Assembly: GCA_947632385.1 (NCBI GenBank)
Contig: CANRPD010000019.1
Coordinates: forward strand, 1-34,404
Reading direction: 5' to 3'
Source: an uncultured Clostridia bacterium
GTDB taxonomy: Bacteria; Bacillota; Clostridia; Oscillospirales; Acutalibacteraceae
DNA length: 34,404 nt
The position numbers and the translations under genes were made by a program. Positions 25,097-31,624 of the stretch are shown piece after piece. Position 1 is the first letter of the stretch; every line of letters starts with the position of its first letter. Below the pieces are notes generated by a model. That model had not been told where the DNA came from, did not search any database, and saw nothing but the letters and a program-made list of their open reading frames with translations.

Positions 25097-25179
25097 GTCT
25101 CGCGGGGCGCGGGGCCTGAACTGGGCCCCGCGCTTCCTTTTGCGGAGCAAAAGCGCCTGCCGCAGGCAGGCGGCGAGAC
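25097..25179. repeat. Cloverleaf-forming element, class A copy 2
   Basis: Closing stem GTCTCGC (25097-25103) with GCGAGAC (25173-25179). Arm 1: 25107-25116 with 25124-25133 (10 bp, extended by wobbles). Arm 2: CTTTTGC (25137-25143), GGA, GCAAAAG (25147-25153). Arm 3: CGCCTGCC (25154-25161), GCA, GGCAGGCG (25165-25172). Every base outside the loops is paired or wobble-paired. Compared with copies 1 and 3 the long arm has different bases but stays complementary. The G-rich flank follows directly. Confidence 0.75.
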
Positions 25180-25316
25180 GGGGGAGGTGGGTGGGCGGGC
25201 GAGATGGTTTTTTTGGTGGGGCCGGGTGGCGTTCCGGTTGGGTTGCGGGGGAAATTGAGCGGGTCGGAGCAGGAAAAGCAGGGGTTTTGGTGAGAAACGT
25301 GCAGGTGGAGGTTTTT
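25173..25316. repeat. Duplicated non-coding block, first copy
   Basis: From GCGAGACGGGGGAGG through the T-run, GGTGGGGC, TTCC-GTTGGGTT, GAAAAGCAGGGG and GGAGGTTTTT, this 144-base block is matched with substitutions and small indels at 26013-26157. No credible ORF runs through it. Confidence 0.65.
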
Positions 25317-25350
25317 GCCGGCCTTTGTTTCGCGGTTTGTGCGGATTCAA

Positions 25351-25500
25351 GGGCGCGACGGCCCATTGGTTTCCAGTAGGCGTCAGCGCGGGACGCGCGA
25401 GGCGCGACTGGGCCAGTCCGGCCACGGACTGGCGGGCGCGACGACCCACTTTTTTCCAGTAGGCTCTGTGGTGCGGCTTTGCCCCGTCCGGGCACGGACC
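25351..25500. repeat. Two 32-nt repeats with conserved spacer and tail (plus orientation)
   Basis: Copies are at 25351-25382 and 25434-25465 (GGGCGCGACG(G/A)CCCA... TCCAGTAGGC), 83 bases apart start to start. The tail at 25473-25500 is a 28-base stretch repeated exactly at 25984-26011 and contains the hairpin GTCCG-GGCA-CGGAC. Spacers resemble one another, unlike CRISPR spacers. Confidence 0.65.
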
Positions 25501-25528
25501 CCTCCATATATCCCCTATTAAAAGGGGT

Positions 25529-25557
25529 AAAGTTTCCCTGGGGAGGGAAACTTTTTT
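25529..25557 (+). terminator. Terminator-like hairpin in the repeat region
   Basis: AAAGTTTCCC (25529-25538), loop TGGGGA, GGGAAACTTT (25545-25554), TTT. A near copy lies at 26168-26195. There is no gene directly upstream on plus, so it may be carried along with the repeat block. Confidence 0.6.
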
Positions 25558-25713
25558 GAAAAAAATTTAAAATTTACAATTTGTTCATATTTGAACAAAT
25601 GTCGGGAAAGGGACAAAATGGGGTCTGGACCATACCGGAAGGGGGCCGGAAGGGTTAAAAAATGGGCCGGAACCCGACGGGAAGGGGTTTGGGAGGACAG
25701 GCACCGGCGGGCC

Positions 25714-25792
25714 GTCTCGCAAGGGGTGGGCCTGGGCTTGGCCCACCCTTCCTTTTGCGGAGCAAAAGTGCCTGCGGAGCAGGCGGCGAGAC
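25714..25792. repeat. Cloverleaf-forming element, class A copy 3
   Basis: Closing stem GTCTCGC (25714-25720) with GCGAGAC (25786-25792). Arm 1: GGGTGGGCC (25724-25732) with GGCCCACCC (25740-25748), extended by one wobble and one A-T pair. Arm 2: CTTTTGC, GGA, GCAAAAG (25752-25768). Arm 3: GCCTGC, GGA, GCAGGC (25770-25784), with T25769-G25785 wobble where copy 2 has C-G. Same orientation and G-rich flank as copy 2. Confidence 0.75.
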
Positions 25793-25834
25793 GGGGGAGG
25801 CGGGTGGGGCCGCCAGACGGTTTTGCAAACGGAC

Positions 25835-26011
25835 GGGCGCGACGGTTTGCCTGTTGTCAGAAGCAACCGAGGCGCGACTCAGCCTGCACCGCCAGGTGCC
25901 GGGCGCGACGACCCATTTTCGTCCAGTAGGCGTAAAGCGCGGGGACCGCGCGCCCCGCGACTTGCCCCGCCCGGGCACGGGCCGCGGCTTTGCCCCGTCC
26001 GGGCACGGACC
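25835..26011. repeat. Degenerate and intact 32-nt repeats with conserved tail (plus orientation)
   Basis: A degenerate copy starts at 25835 (GGGCGCGACGG, then diverges). An intact copy is at 25901-25932. The 50 bases after it match the inter-repeat sequence at 168-217 on the opposite strand with few changes. The 28-base tail 25984-26011 repeats 25473-25500 exactly. Confidence 0.6.
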
Positions 26012-26012
26012 T

Positions 26013-26157
26013 GCGAGACGGGGGAGGCGGGTGGGCGGGCGAGATGGATTTTTTTTGGTGGGGCAGAGACGGGTTCCCGTTGGGTTAAAGGCGGAATCGA
26101 ACGGGTTGCGGCTGGAAAAGCAGGGGGTTTGATGGGATGCGTACAGATTGGAGTTTT
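26013..26157. repeat. Duplicated non-coding block, second copy
   Basis: It starts with GCGAGACGGGGGAGG, the right half of a class A closing stem, but the left half and the three hairpins are missing. The rest parallels 25173-25316. Together with the preceding features this accounts for most of the gene-free stretch 25074-26239; 25558-25710 is AT-rich then G-rich with nothing recognisable. Confidence 0.6.
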
Positions 26158-26167
26158 GAAAAAAGGA

Positions 26168-26195
26168 AAAGTTTCCCTGGGCGGGAAACTTTTTT
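26168..26195. terminator. Bidirectional terminator at the end of the sugar kinase gene
   Basis: AAAGTTTCCC (26168-26177), loop TGGGC, GGGAAACTTT (26183-26192), TTT on plus. On minus, GTTTCCC-GCCCA-GGGAAAC is followed by TTTTCCTTTTTT, suiting the kinase transcript that ends at 26240. Confidence 0.8.
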
Positions 26196-26239
26196 GTGTA
26201 AAGCAAATTTGCTTGTCGGTTTTTGAAGTGGAGCAAGAT

Positions 26240-27241
26240 TTAAAGCTGGCTAACTTTACAGAGGATCTCCGTGGGGGGCAGCAGCGGGGTGGCCGCCCGG
26301 CAGGCGGCGATGGCGGCGGCGTCCGGCAGGGCGGGGATGGCGCCGGGCTGGGTGGCGCAGAGGGCCCCGGCGGCGTTGGCAAAGGCGGCGAACTCCGCGA
26401 GCTCGGCTTGGGTGAGGTCCTGGGGATGCCGGCCGGAGCGGACGATGCGGGCCAGGAGGGCCCCGAAAAAGCTGTCGCCGGAGCCGGTGGTGTCCACCAC
26501 GTGGGTGTTGTAGGTGGGGGCCTGGAAGGCAAAGGCCGGGGTGAACACGGCGCAGCCCGAGGGGCCCAGGGTGACCACCACCAGGGAGACGCCCTGGGAC
26601 AGGAGGCAGCGGGCCCCGGCGGCGGGGTCGGCCGCTCCCGTGAGGAGGGTGAGCTCCTCCCCGGAGACTTTCATCACGTCGGCCAGGGGGATCAGGCTTT
26701 GCATGGCGGCGACGCCGGTGGGCTCGTCCGGCCAGAGGGGCGGGCGCCAGTTGGGATCGTAGGCGGTGAGCTTGCCCCGGGTGCGGGCATAGGCCGCCAG
26801 GGCGGGGACAGCGCTGCGGGCGGGCTCCGCCGTGAGGAGCAGGGAGCCGAAGCACAGCAGGGTGCAGTCGTCGATGAGGCGGCGCAGGGCCGGAGAATCG
26901 GTGAGGAGGGTGTCTGCGCCGGGGTCGCGGTAGAAGCTGAAATCCCGGTCCCCCCGGTCATTGAGCTGGACGAAGGCCAGGGACGTGGCGGCCTGGGGGC
27001 ACAGGCGCAGGCCCTGGGTGTCCACGCCGCAGCCCACCAGGGTGTCCCGGAGGAAGCGGCCGAAGGGGTCCTCCCCCACGCAGCCCAAAAAGCCCGCCGA
27101 GACCCCCACCCGGGCCGCCTGGACGGCCACATTGGCCGGGGCGCCGCCGGGGTTACGGGCAAACAGCGCCTGCCCTGCGGGGGTCACACCGGAGGGGGTG
27201 AAATCGATGAGCAGCTCGCCCATGCTCAACAGTTCTGCCAT
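26240..27241 (-). CDS. PfkB family sugar kinase, probably fructokinase
   Basis: The product is 333 residues from ATG 27241, eight bases after AGGAGG. PfkB features: GGAPANVAVQAARVG near residue 32, the mid-protein substrate region (FSFYRDPGAD), and the nucleotide/catalytic signature DTTGSGDSFFGALL (250-263) with catalytic Asp256. Overall pattern fits bacterial fructokinases (ATP plus fructose to fructose 6-phosphate), but 2-keto-3-deoxygluconate kinases look similar, so the sugar is uncertain. It is transcribed alone from its own promoter, divergent from a hydrolase-SDR pair. Upstream in-frame sequence extends beyond the promoter and is not used. Confidence 0.9.
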   Translation of the reverse strand: MAELLSMGELLIDFTPSGVTPAGQALFARNPGGAPANVAVQAARVGVSAGFLGCVGEDPFGRFLRDTLVGCGVDTQGLRLCPQAATSLAFVQLNDRGDRDFSFYRDPGADTLLTDSPALRRLIDDCTLLCFGSLLLTAEPARSAVPALAAYARTRGKLTAYDPNWRPPLWPDEPTGVAAMQSLIPLADVMKVSGEELTLLTGAADPAAGARCLLSQGVSLVVVTLGPSGCAVFTPAFAFQAPTYNTHVVDTTGSGDSFFGALLARIVRSGRHPQDLTQAELAEFAAFANAAGALCATQPGAIPALPDAAAIAACRAATPLLPPTEILCKVSQL

Positions 27242-27278
27242 GAAAAATGCCTCCTTGGTTCCAGTTGGATGTGGCTCC

Positions 27279-27307
27279 AGCATAGCACACGGCGGGGCAA
27301 AATGCAA
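27279..27307 (-). promoter_or_regulatory. Sigma-A promoter of the sugar kinase
   Basis: Minus strand: TTGCAT (27307-27302), 17-base spacer, TATGCT (27284-27279). Confidence 0.65.
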
Positions 27308-27327
27308 GGGGCGGCGGGGAAAAAGCA

Positions 27328-27356
27328 TTGACAACGGATGGGAAGTCTGGTATACT
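27328..27356 (+). promoter_or_regulatory. Sigma-A promoter of the hydrolase-SDR operon
   Basis: TTGACA (27328-27333), 17-base spacer, TATACT (27351-27356). The -35 hexamers of the two divergent promoters are 20 bases apart, so one bound regulator could affect both. The leader to 27447 (about 85 bases) holds a T-rich stretch but no clear riboswitch. Confidence 0.8.
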
Positions 27357-27446
27357 GAGGACAAACGGACGCGACCATTTTTCAATGTGCAAACTGAGTT
27401 TTCTTGGTTTGCGCATATTTTTTTCGCGTTCTTTGAGGAGGTACCT

Positions 27447-28751
27447 ATGCTGATCTACGATCCAAGACAACAGACGGTGACCCGCACCACGGGGGGATAC
27501 TCCGCCGGGGGGCTGGCCATTCGGGACACGTATGCCCGGGTTGGCGGGATGCGGTGCGTGCTGTACGAGCCGGAAGAGCCCGCCGAAAAGAGCCGCATCG
27601 CGGTGATCTGCATCCACTCCGACGGGGATTACAGCACGTTCCCCATCGGCGGAGAGCTGGCCAAGCGGGGGTATCGCACCCTGTGCGGGCAGGTCTCCGA
27701 CCCGGAAGGGACCCTGGACCGCAAGCTGGTGGACGTGGGGCGCGGGGTGCGCTTTCTGCGCAGCCTGCCCGGAGTGGAAAAGGTGGTGCTGATGGGCCAC
27801 AGCGGCGGCGCCACGCTGATGAGCGCCTATCAGGCGGCGGCGGAGAAGGGCGTGGGGATCTTTCAGACGCCGGAGATGCTGATCCCCTGCACAGTGACGG
27901 AGGCGCTGCCCCCGGCGGACGCCCTGATGACGCTGGACTCCAACTGGGGCAACGGGGCCATGACCCTTGTGAGCGTGGACCCCGCCGTGGTGGAGGAGGG
28001 CAACGGGGTGCGGCTGGACCCGGAGCTGGACATCTTCTCCCCGAAAAACGGCTTTGACCCCCAGGGCAGCACCTATTCCCAGGAGTTTTTGGACCAATAC
28101 TTTGCCGCCCAGGCCGCCCGGAACAACCGGATCATCGCCCAGGCCCGGGAGCGGCTGTTCGCCCTGGAGCACGGCAAGGGCCGCTATACCGACGACGAGC
28201 CCCTGGTGATCACCGGGGCGGGGCAGATGGCCTTTTGCAACCGGGTGTTCCCCCAGGACATCCGCCTGGCGAACCACACCCGGGGGGCCTATCCCCTGCT
28301 GCACCCGGACGGCACCGAGACCGTGGAGATCATCCGGTCCGTGCGGCGGGCCCGGGGCGGCAGCAGCCCCACGGGGTCCATCGGGGCGTGCGTGCTCACC
28401 ACGGTGCGGTCGTTCCTCTCCAACCGGGCGGTGCTGGCGGGAGACCGCTACGGCGTGCGGCCCGACGGCATCGAGGACGTGCGCTGGGACGAGGCGTGGT
28501 CCTGCACGCCGGGGAACATCCGCCACGTGGAGGCCCCCCTGCTGGCCATGGGCATGACCGGGAGCTATGAGTTCCTGGCCGCCGAGGCGATCTATCAGAA
28601 CGCGGGGAGCCGGGACAAGACCATCGCCTTTGTGGAGGGCGCGGGGCACAATTTCGACTGCCGGGGCCGGGAGGATGAATTCGGCGACACGCAGAAGCGG
28701 CTGTTCGACTATGTGGACGGGTGGCTCAGCGCCCCCGGCAGACTGGACTGA
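27447..28751 (+). CDS. Alpha/beta hydrolase
   Basis: The product is 434 residues from ATG 27447 (GAGGAGG six bases upstream). Strand and oxyanion region: IAVICIHSDGD (51-61). Nucleophile elbow: VVLMGHSGGATLM with Ser119. Late catalytic His401 in VEGAGHNFDC. The long insertion between Ser and His (about 130-370) probably forms a lid or dimer part. There is no signal peptide, so cytosolic. It is longer than typical esterases and similar to uncharacterised alpha/beta hydrolases paired with short-chain dehydrogenases. It ends right where the SDR ribosome site begins, so the two are co-translated. Cleavage of an ester, thioester or C-C bond cannot be told apart from sequence. Confidence 0.85.
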   Translation: MLIYDPRQQTVTRTTGGYSAGGLAIRDTYARVGGMRCVLYEPEEPAEKSRIAVICIHSDGDYSTFPIGGELAKRGYRTLCGQVSDPEGTLDRKLVDVGRGVRFLRSLPGVEKVVLMGHSGGATLMSAYQAAAEKGVGIFQTPEMLIPCTVTEALPPADALMTLDSNWGNGAMTLVSVDPAVVEEGNGVRLDPELDIFSPKNGFDPQGSTYSQEFLDQYFAAQAARNNRIIAQARERLFALEHGKGRYTDDEPLVITGAGQMAFCNRVFPQDIRLANHTRGAYPLLHPDGTETVEIIRSVRRARGGSSPTGSIGACVLTTVRSFLSNRAVLAGDRYGVRPDGIEDVRWDEAWSCTPGNIRHVEAPLLAMGMTGSYEFLAAEAIYQNAGSRDKTIAFVEGAGHNFDCRGREDEFGDTQKRLFDYVDGWLSAPGRLD

Positions 28752-28764
28752 GGAGGACATGGAC

Positions 28765-29529
28765 ATGTTGACGTTACAGGGAAGGACCTGTGTTTTTGCC
28801 GGCGCCACCGCCGGAGACGGCGTGGAGGCCGTCAAGCTGCTGTGCGCCCAGGGCATGAACGTGGTGCTGATGACCCACCAGCCCGACCGGGCCGCATCGC
28901 TCATGGAGGAGATCCGGGCTTCGGGGGCGCCGAGACGGTGCATCTGCAGCGTGCAGGGGGACCGGGGCGCCCCGGAGGAGGACCCGGAGGTGTACCGGGC
29001 CGTGGAGGCCGAATTGGGCTCGGTGGATGTGGTGATCTGCAACACCGGGGCCACGGGGAAGGCCATCCCCATGGAGGAGACCACCGACGCCCAGCTGCTG
29101 CGGAGCATCGAGCACCTGGCCGTGGGCAGCTTTGCCATGCTGCGCACCGCCCTGCCCTATCTGCGCCGGAGCCGGGCCCCCCGGGTGATCTTCATGACCT
29201 CGGTGGAGGGGGCCGAGGGCGGCGTGCACGAGAGCTTTGCCAACGCCGTGGCCAAGGGGACCGTTCGGGCGCTGACGGTGAACGCCGCCGCCCGGCTGGC
29301 ACCGGAGGGCATAACGGTCAACTGCATCGCCAAGGGGCCCATCCCCCGGGTGGAGGGCATCCGCCCCGGAGATGCGGACCCCGCCGACCTGGTGCCCAGC
29401 GTGCCCATGGGGCGCATGGGCACCGCCGGCGAGCTGGCGGCCCTCATCGCCTATCTGGCCAGCGAGGAGAGCGGGTACCTCACCGGGCAGACCCTGTCTC
29501 TCTCCGGCGGGTACGGCGTGCGAAAGTAA
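28765..29529 (+). CDS. SDR-fold protein lacking the catalytic tyrosine
   Basis: The product is 254 residues with a Rossmann fold of the classical SDR type: cofactor motif GATAGDG (13-19), ICNTGATG in place of NNAG, Ser146 in FMTSVEG, and the C-terminal Y-TGQTLSLSGGYGV. The active site should read Y-x-x-x-K before helix F; here it reads NAVAK, so Lys164 is present but the Tyr is Asn160. It may be a non-standard reductase, a binding protein or a decarboxylase-like variant. Start: AGGAGG (28751-28756) is eight bases before this ATG and only two before the ATG at 28759, so the later one is chosen. Its ribosome site overlaps the hydrolase stop. It ends before a strong terminator. Confidence 0.85.
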   Translation: MLTLQGRTCVFAGATAGDGVEAVKLLCAQGMNVVLMTHQPDRAASLMEEIRASGAPRRCICSVQGDRGAPEEDPEVYRAVEAELGSVDVVICNTGATGKAIPMEETTDAQLLRSIEHLAVGSFAMLRTALPYLRRSRAPRVIFMTSVEGAEGGVHESFANAVAKGTVRALTVNAAARLAPEGITVNCIAKGPIPRVEGIRPGDADPADLVPSVPMGRMGTAGELAALIAYLASEESGYLTGQTLSLSGGYGVRK

Positions 29530-29570
29530 GCAGCGGCAGCGAGGCCGGGCCGATTGGAACGCTGGAACGG

Positions 29571-29613
29571 AAAAAATGCGGGCCCTTCCCAGTGGGAAGG
29601 GCCCGGTCTTTTT
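29571..29613. terminator. Bidirectional intrinsic terminator
   Basis: GGGCCCTTCCC (29580-29590), loop AGT, GGGAAGGGCCC (29594-29604). T-run 29609-29613 on plus; A-run 29571-29576 gives a U-run on minus. The 11-bp stem ends both the SDR operon and the convergent EFR1 gene. Confidence 0.92.
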
Positions 29614-30385
29614 ACGGCTGGCGGTTGGCGCGGATGAGCTCGGCCAGGGGGATGTGGGGATTGCGGTAGCGGGCGTTGGGGTTCACCTCGTGGAGGGAGG
29701 CGAACTGGACGGCCTTCTGGGGGCAGGCGTGGATGCAGGCCATGCAGCCCACACAGCGGTCGGTCTGATATTCTGGGCGGCCGTCCCGCAGGGAGATGCA
29801 CCCCATGGGGCACACCCGGGTGCAGGTGCCGCAGCCGATGCAGTCCCCGGTGACGCGGTAGAGGGGCTGGACATAATAGGGGCCCTGTTCCTCGATCATA
29901 TGCCGATAGCCGGCGTAAAACTCCTTTTCCCAGTCGCTGGCGGGCTGGACGGCCCGCTTGCGGGCGTCGATGTCCGCCCGGAGAGCGGCCAGGTGGGCAT
30001 CCACCTGCTTTTCGGGCTCCAGCTGGCGCTGGGCGTCCATGTCGAAGACGGGCAGGGCGTTGTCCAGCATGAGCACGGTGTTGATGTAGTCCGCCGGCTT
30101 GCCCATGGCCTGCAGGTCCGCCTGGACGCGCTGGGCCACGCCGCCGTGGTGGCAGCCGTAGGTGAGGATGATGTAGAAGTAGTCCGTCTCGAACTGGGAA
30201 TCCCGGATGAAGGTGCGGACCACCGGGGGCATGTCCAGCTCGAAGAGGGGGCACACGATGCCGATGGCATCGGCCTTGTAGCGGCGGTCCGATCGGTTCA
30301 GCTCCTGGGGGATGCTGACGAGTTCGGTGTCCAGCTGCTTGGCGGCATACAGGCTGTTGCCGGTGGCGGTGAAATACAGGATCAT
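29612..30385 (-). CDS. EFR1-type flavodoxin-ferredoxin protein
   Basis: The product is 257 residues. The N-terminal flavodoxin-like domain opens ILYFTATGNSLYAA, the phosphate loop for FMN. The C-terminal part has two 4Fe-4S sites: Cys182, 185, 188, 192 (CIGCGTCTRVCP) and Cys211, 214, 217, 221 (CVGCMACIHACP). This matches the EFR1 family (EF hand-like name but a flavodoxin-ferredoxin fusion), widespread in anaerobes as electron carriers for unknown reductases. It is cytosolic. It has its own promoter at 30419-30447 after the LysR gene, in the same orientation. Confidence 0.9.
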   Translation of the reverse strand: MILYFTATGNSLYAAKQLDTELVSIPQELNRSDRRYKADAIGIVCPLFELDMPPVVRTFIRDSQFETDYFYIILTYGCHHGGVAQRVQADLQAMGKPADYINTVLMLDNALPVFDMDAQRQLEPEKQVDAHLAALRADIDARKRAVQPASDWEKEFYAGYRHMIEEQGPYYVQPLYRVTGDCIGCGTCTRVCPMGCISLRDGRPEYQTDRCVGCMACIHACPQKAVQFASLHEVNPNARYRNPHIPLAELIRANRQP

Positions 30386-30418
30386 GGAAAAGACCTCCTA
30401 TTGGGTTCGTTTGAGTCC

Positions 30419-30447
30419 AGTATAGCAGGTCGGTTTAGAAATGTAAA
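30419..30447 (-). promoter_or_regulatory. Sigma-A promoter of the EFR1 gene
   Basis: Minus strand: TTTACA (30447-30442), 17-base spacer, TATACT (30424-30419), in the 83-base gap after lysR. It is preceded by an AT-rich stretch where a LysR site could lie. Confidence 0.7.
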
Positions 30448-30468
30448 ATATCTATTTCAAATCCTGTT

Positions 30469-31338
30469 TCATTCAGAAACTGTATCACGGATCTGCCGCA
30501 GGAAGGCCTCCACCGCCGGGGGCTGCACCGGCCTTTTTTTCCAGATCAGCGACGCCGCGGCGGTCCTGCGGGGGGTGAAGGGCACGAAGGTCCAGCCCGC
30601 CTGGGCCTCGCCGGGCACGCCCAGGCACACCACGCCCTCGTGGGCGGCCCGGGCCAGCTCCAGGGCGTTGGCCACCAGGTTGTAGGCGGCGTCCGCCCGC
30701 TGCTCCTCCTCCCGGCCCAGGAACCGGACCAGCTCGCTTTTGAACACGGTGTTCTCCGGGAGGATGAGCCTCTCCCCCCGCAGCTGCTGGGGGCGCAGCT
30801 GGGGCTCTCCGGCCAGGGGGTGATCCCCGGGCAACAGCACGCCCCAGGTCTCCTCCAGGCCCAGGTCCAGGATCTCGAAGGCAGCGGGATCCACCCGGCG
30901 CATGACGAACCCGGCATCCAGCACGCCCTTTTCGATGTCCTCGGCGATGCGGTCGGCGTTCTCGGAGATCAGGTGGAAGCCCACCCCGGGGTTCTCCCGG
31001 CGGAACCGGGCGATCTGCTGGGCCAGGAAGCTCACCGAGCCGGTCTCCCCCATGCCCAGGTAGATCTCCCCCACCAGGGCCTGGGCGCTCTCGTCCCAGC
31101 GGAGGGCCTTGCGGTAGAGGGCCAGCATCTCCCGGGCGGTCTCCCGGAAAAGGAGTCCGTCGGGGGTGAGGCGGACGTTTTTCCGGGTGCGGACGAAGAG
31201 GGTCTTATGGAGCTGGGCTTCCAGGTCCATCAGCTGCCGGGAGACCGTAGGCTGGGAGACGTGGAGGAGCTCCGCCGCCCGGGTGATGTTCCCCTCCTCG
31301 GCCACCATGAGAAAATACTCCAATACATGCAGATCCAT
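30469..31338 (-). CDS. LysR family transcriptional regulator
   Basis: The product is 289 residues from ATG 31338 (AAAGGAG upstream). The winged helix is clear: LEYFLMVAEEGNITRAAELL, then SQPTVSRQLMDLEAQL. The effector-binding domain covers about 90-289. It is closely similar in its first 60 residues to the LysR at 4556-5446, so both belong to the same subfamily. It lies upstream of and in line with the EFR1 gene, the same arrangement as the other LysR with its aldo/keto reductase. Control of EFR1 is inferred from position. Confidence 0.92.
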   Translation of the reverse strand: MDLHVLEYFLMVAEEGNITRAAELLHVSQPTVSRQLMDLEAQLHKTLFVRTRKNVRLTPDGLLFRETAREMLALYRKALRWDESAQALVGEIYLGMGETGSVSFLAQQIARFRRENPGVGFHLISENADRIAEDIEKGVLDAGFVMRRVDPAAFEILDLGLEETWGVLLPGDHPLAGEPQLRPQQLRGERLILPENTVFKSELVRFLGREEEQRADAAYNLVANALELARAAHEGVVCLGVPGEAQAGWTFVPFTPRRTAAASLIWKKRPVQPPAVEAFLRQIRDTVSE

Positions 31339-31375
31339 ATCCGCCGCTCCTTTCCCGCTGGGTGGGTTTGGGTCC

Positions 31376-31404
31376 AGTATAGCATGAAACCCGGCCGGGG
31401 GCAA
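31376..31404 (-). promoter_or_regulatory. Extended -10 promoter of the second lysR
   Basis: Minus strand: TTGCCC (31404-31399), 17-base spacer, TATACT (31381-31376), with TGC just before the -10. Confidence 0.65.
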
Positions 31405-31422
31405 GAGGGAAGCCCACCCGCT

Positions 31423-31513
31423 GCCGCGCCCGCCGCGCCCTAGGCGCGGCGGCTTTCTCCCCACGGGGAGAAAGCGCCCGGCCGCCCCGAAAGGGCGGCC
31501 GGGCGGGCGCGGC
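31423..31513. repeat. Cloverleaf-forming element, class B copy 1
   Basis: Closing stem GCCGCGCCC (31423-31431) with GGGCGCGGC (31505-31513). Arm 1: 31432-31439 with 31443-31450 (8 bp, loop CTA). Arm 2: GCTTTCTCCC (31452-31461) with GGGAGAAAGC (31466-31475). Arm 3: GCCCGGCCGCCC with GGGCGGCCGGGC (31476-31487, 31493-31504; loop CGAAA). One unpaired base (G31451). It has no sequence match to class A but the same plan. It lies between the importer terminator and the lysR promoter. Confidence 0.75.
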
Positions 31514-31549
31514 GGGCCTGGGGGGACCGCCCAGCCGGGGATTCAAACC

Positions 31550-31585
31550 AAAAGACCCGCAGCTCCCCGTGGGAAGCCGCAGGTC
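31550..31585 (-). terminator. Intrinsic terminator of the amino-acid importer operon
   Basis: On the minus strand GACCTGCGGCTTCCC (31585-31571) pairs with GGGAGCTGCGGGTC (31567-31554), using a few G-U wobbles, followed by TTTTGG. Confidence 0.75.
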
Positions 31586-31624
31586 CTGGGTCCATCCGGA
31601 GCCCAAACCGGGCCCGGGTGTGCG

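Noticed and set aside
25823..27331. Long plus-strand open frame across the repeat island and the kinase
   Set aside because: It runs through repeats and antisense to the PfkB gene, has no ribosome site and shows no recognisable domain.
27357..27446. Possible riboswitch in the hydrolase leader
   Set aside because: About 85 bases with a T-rich stretch but no conserved aptamer motif or terminator/antiterminator pair could be seen.
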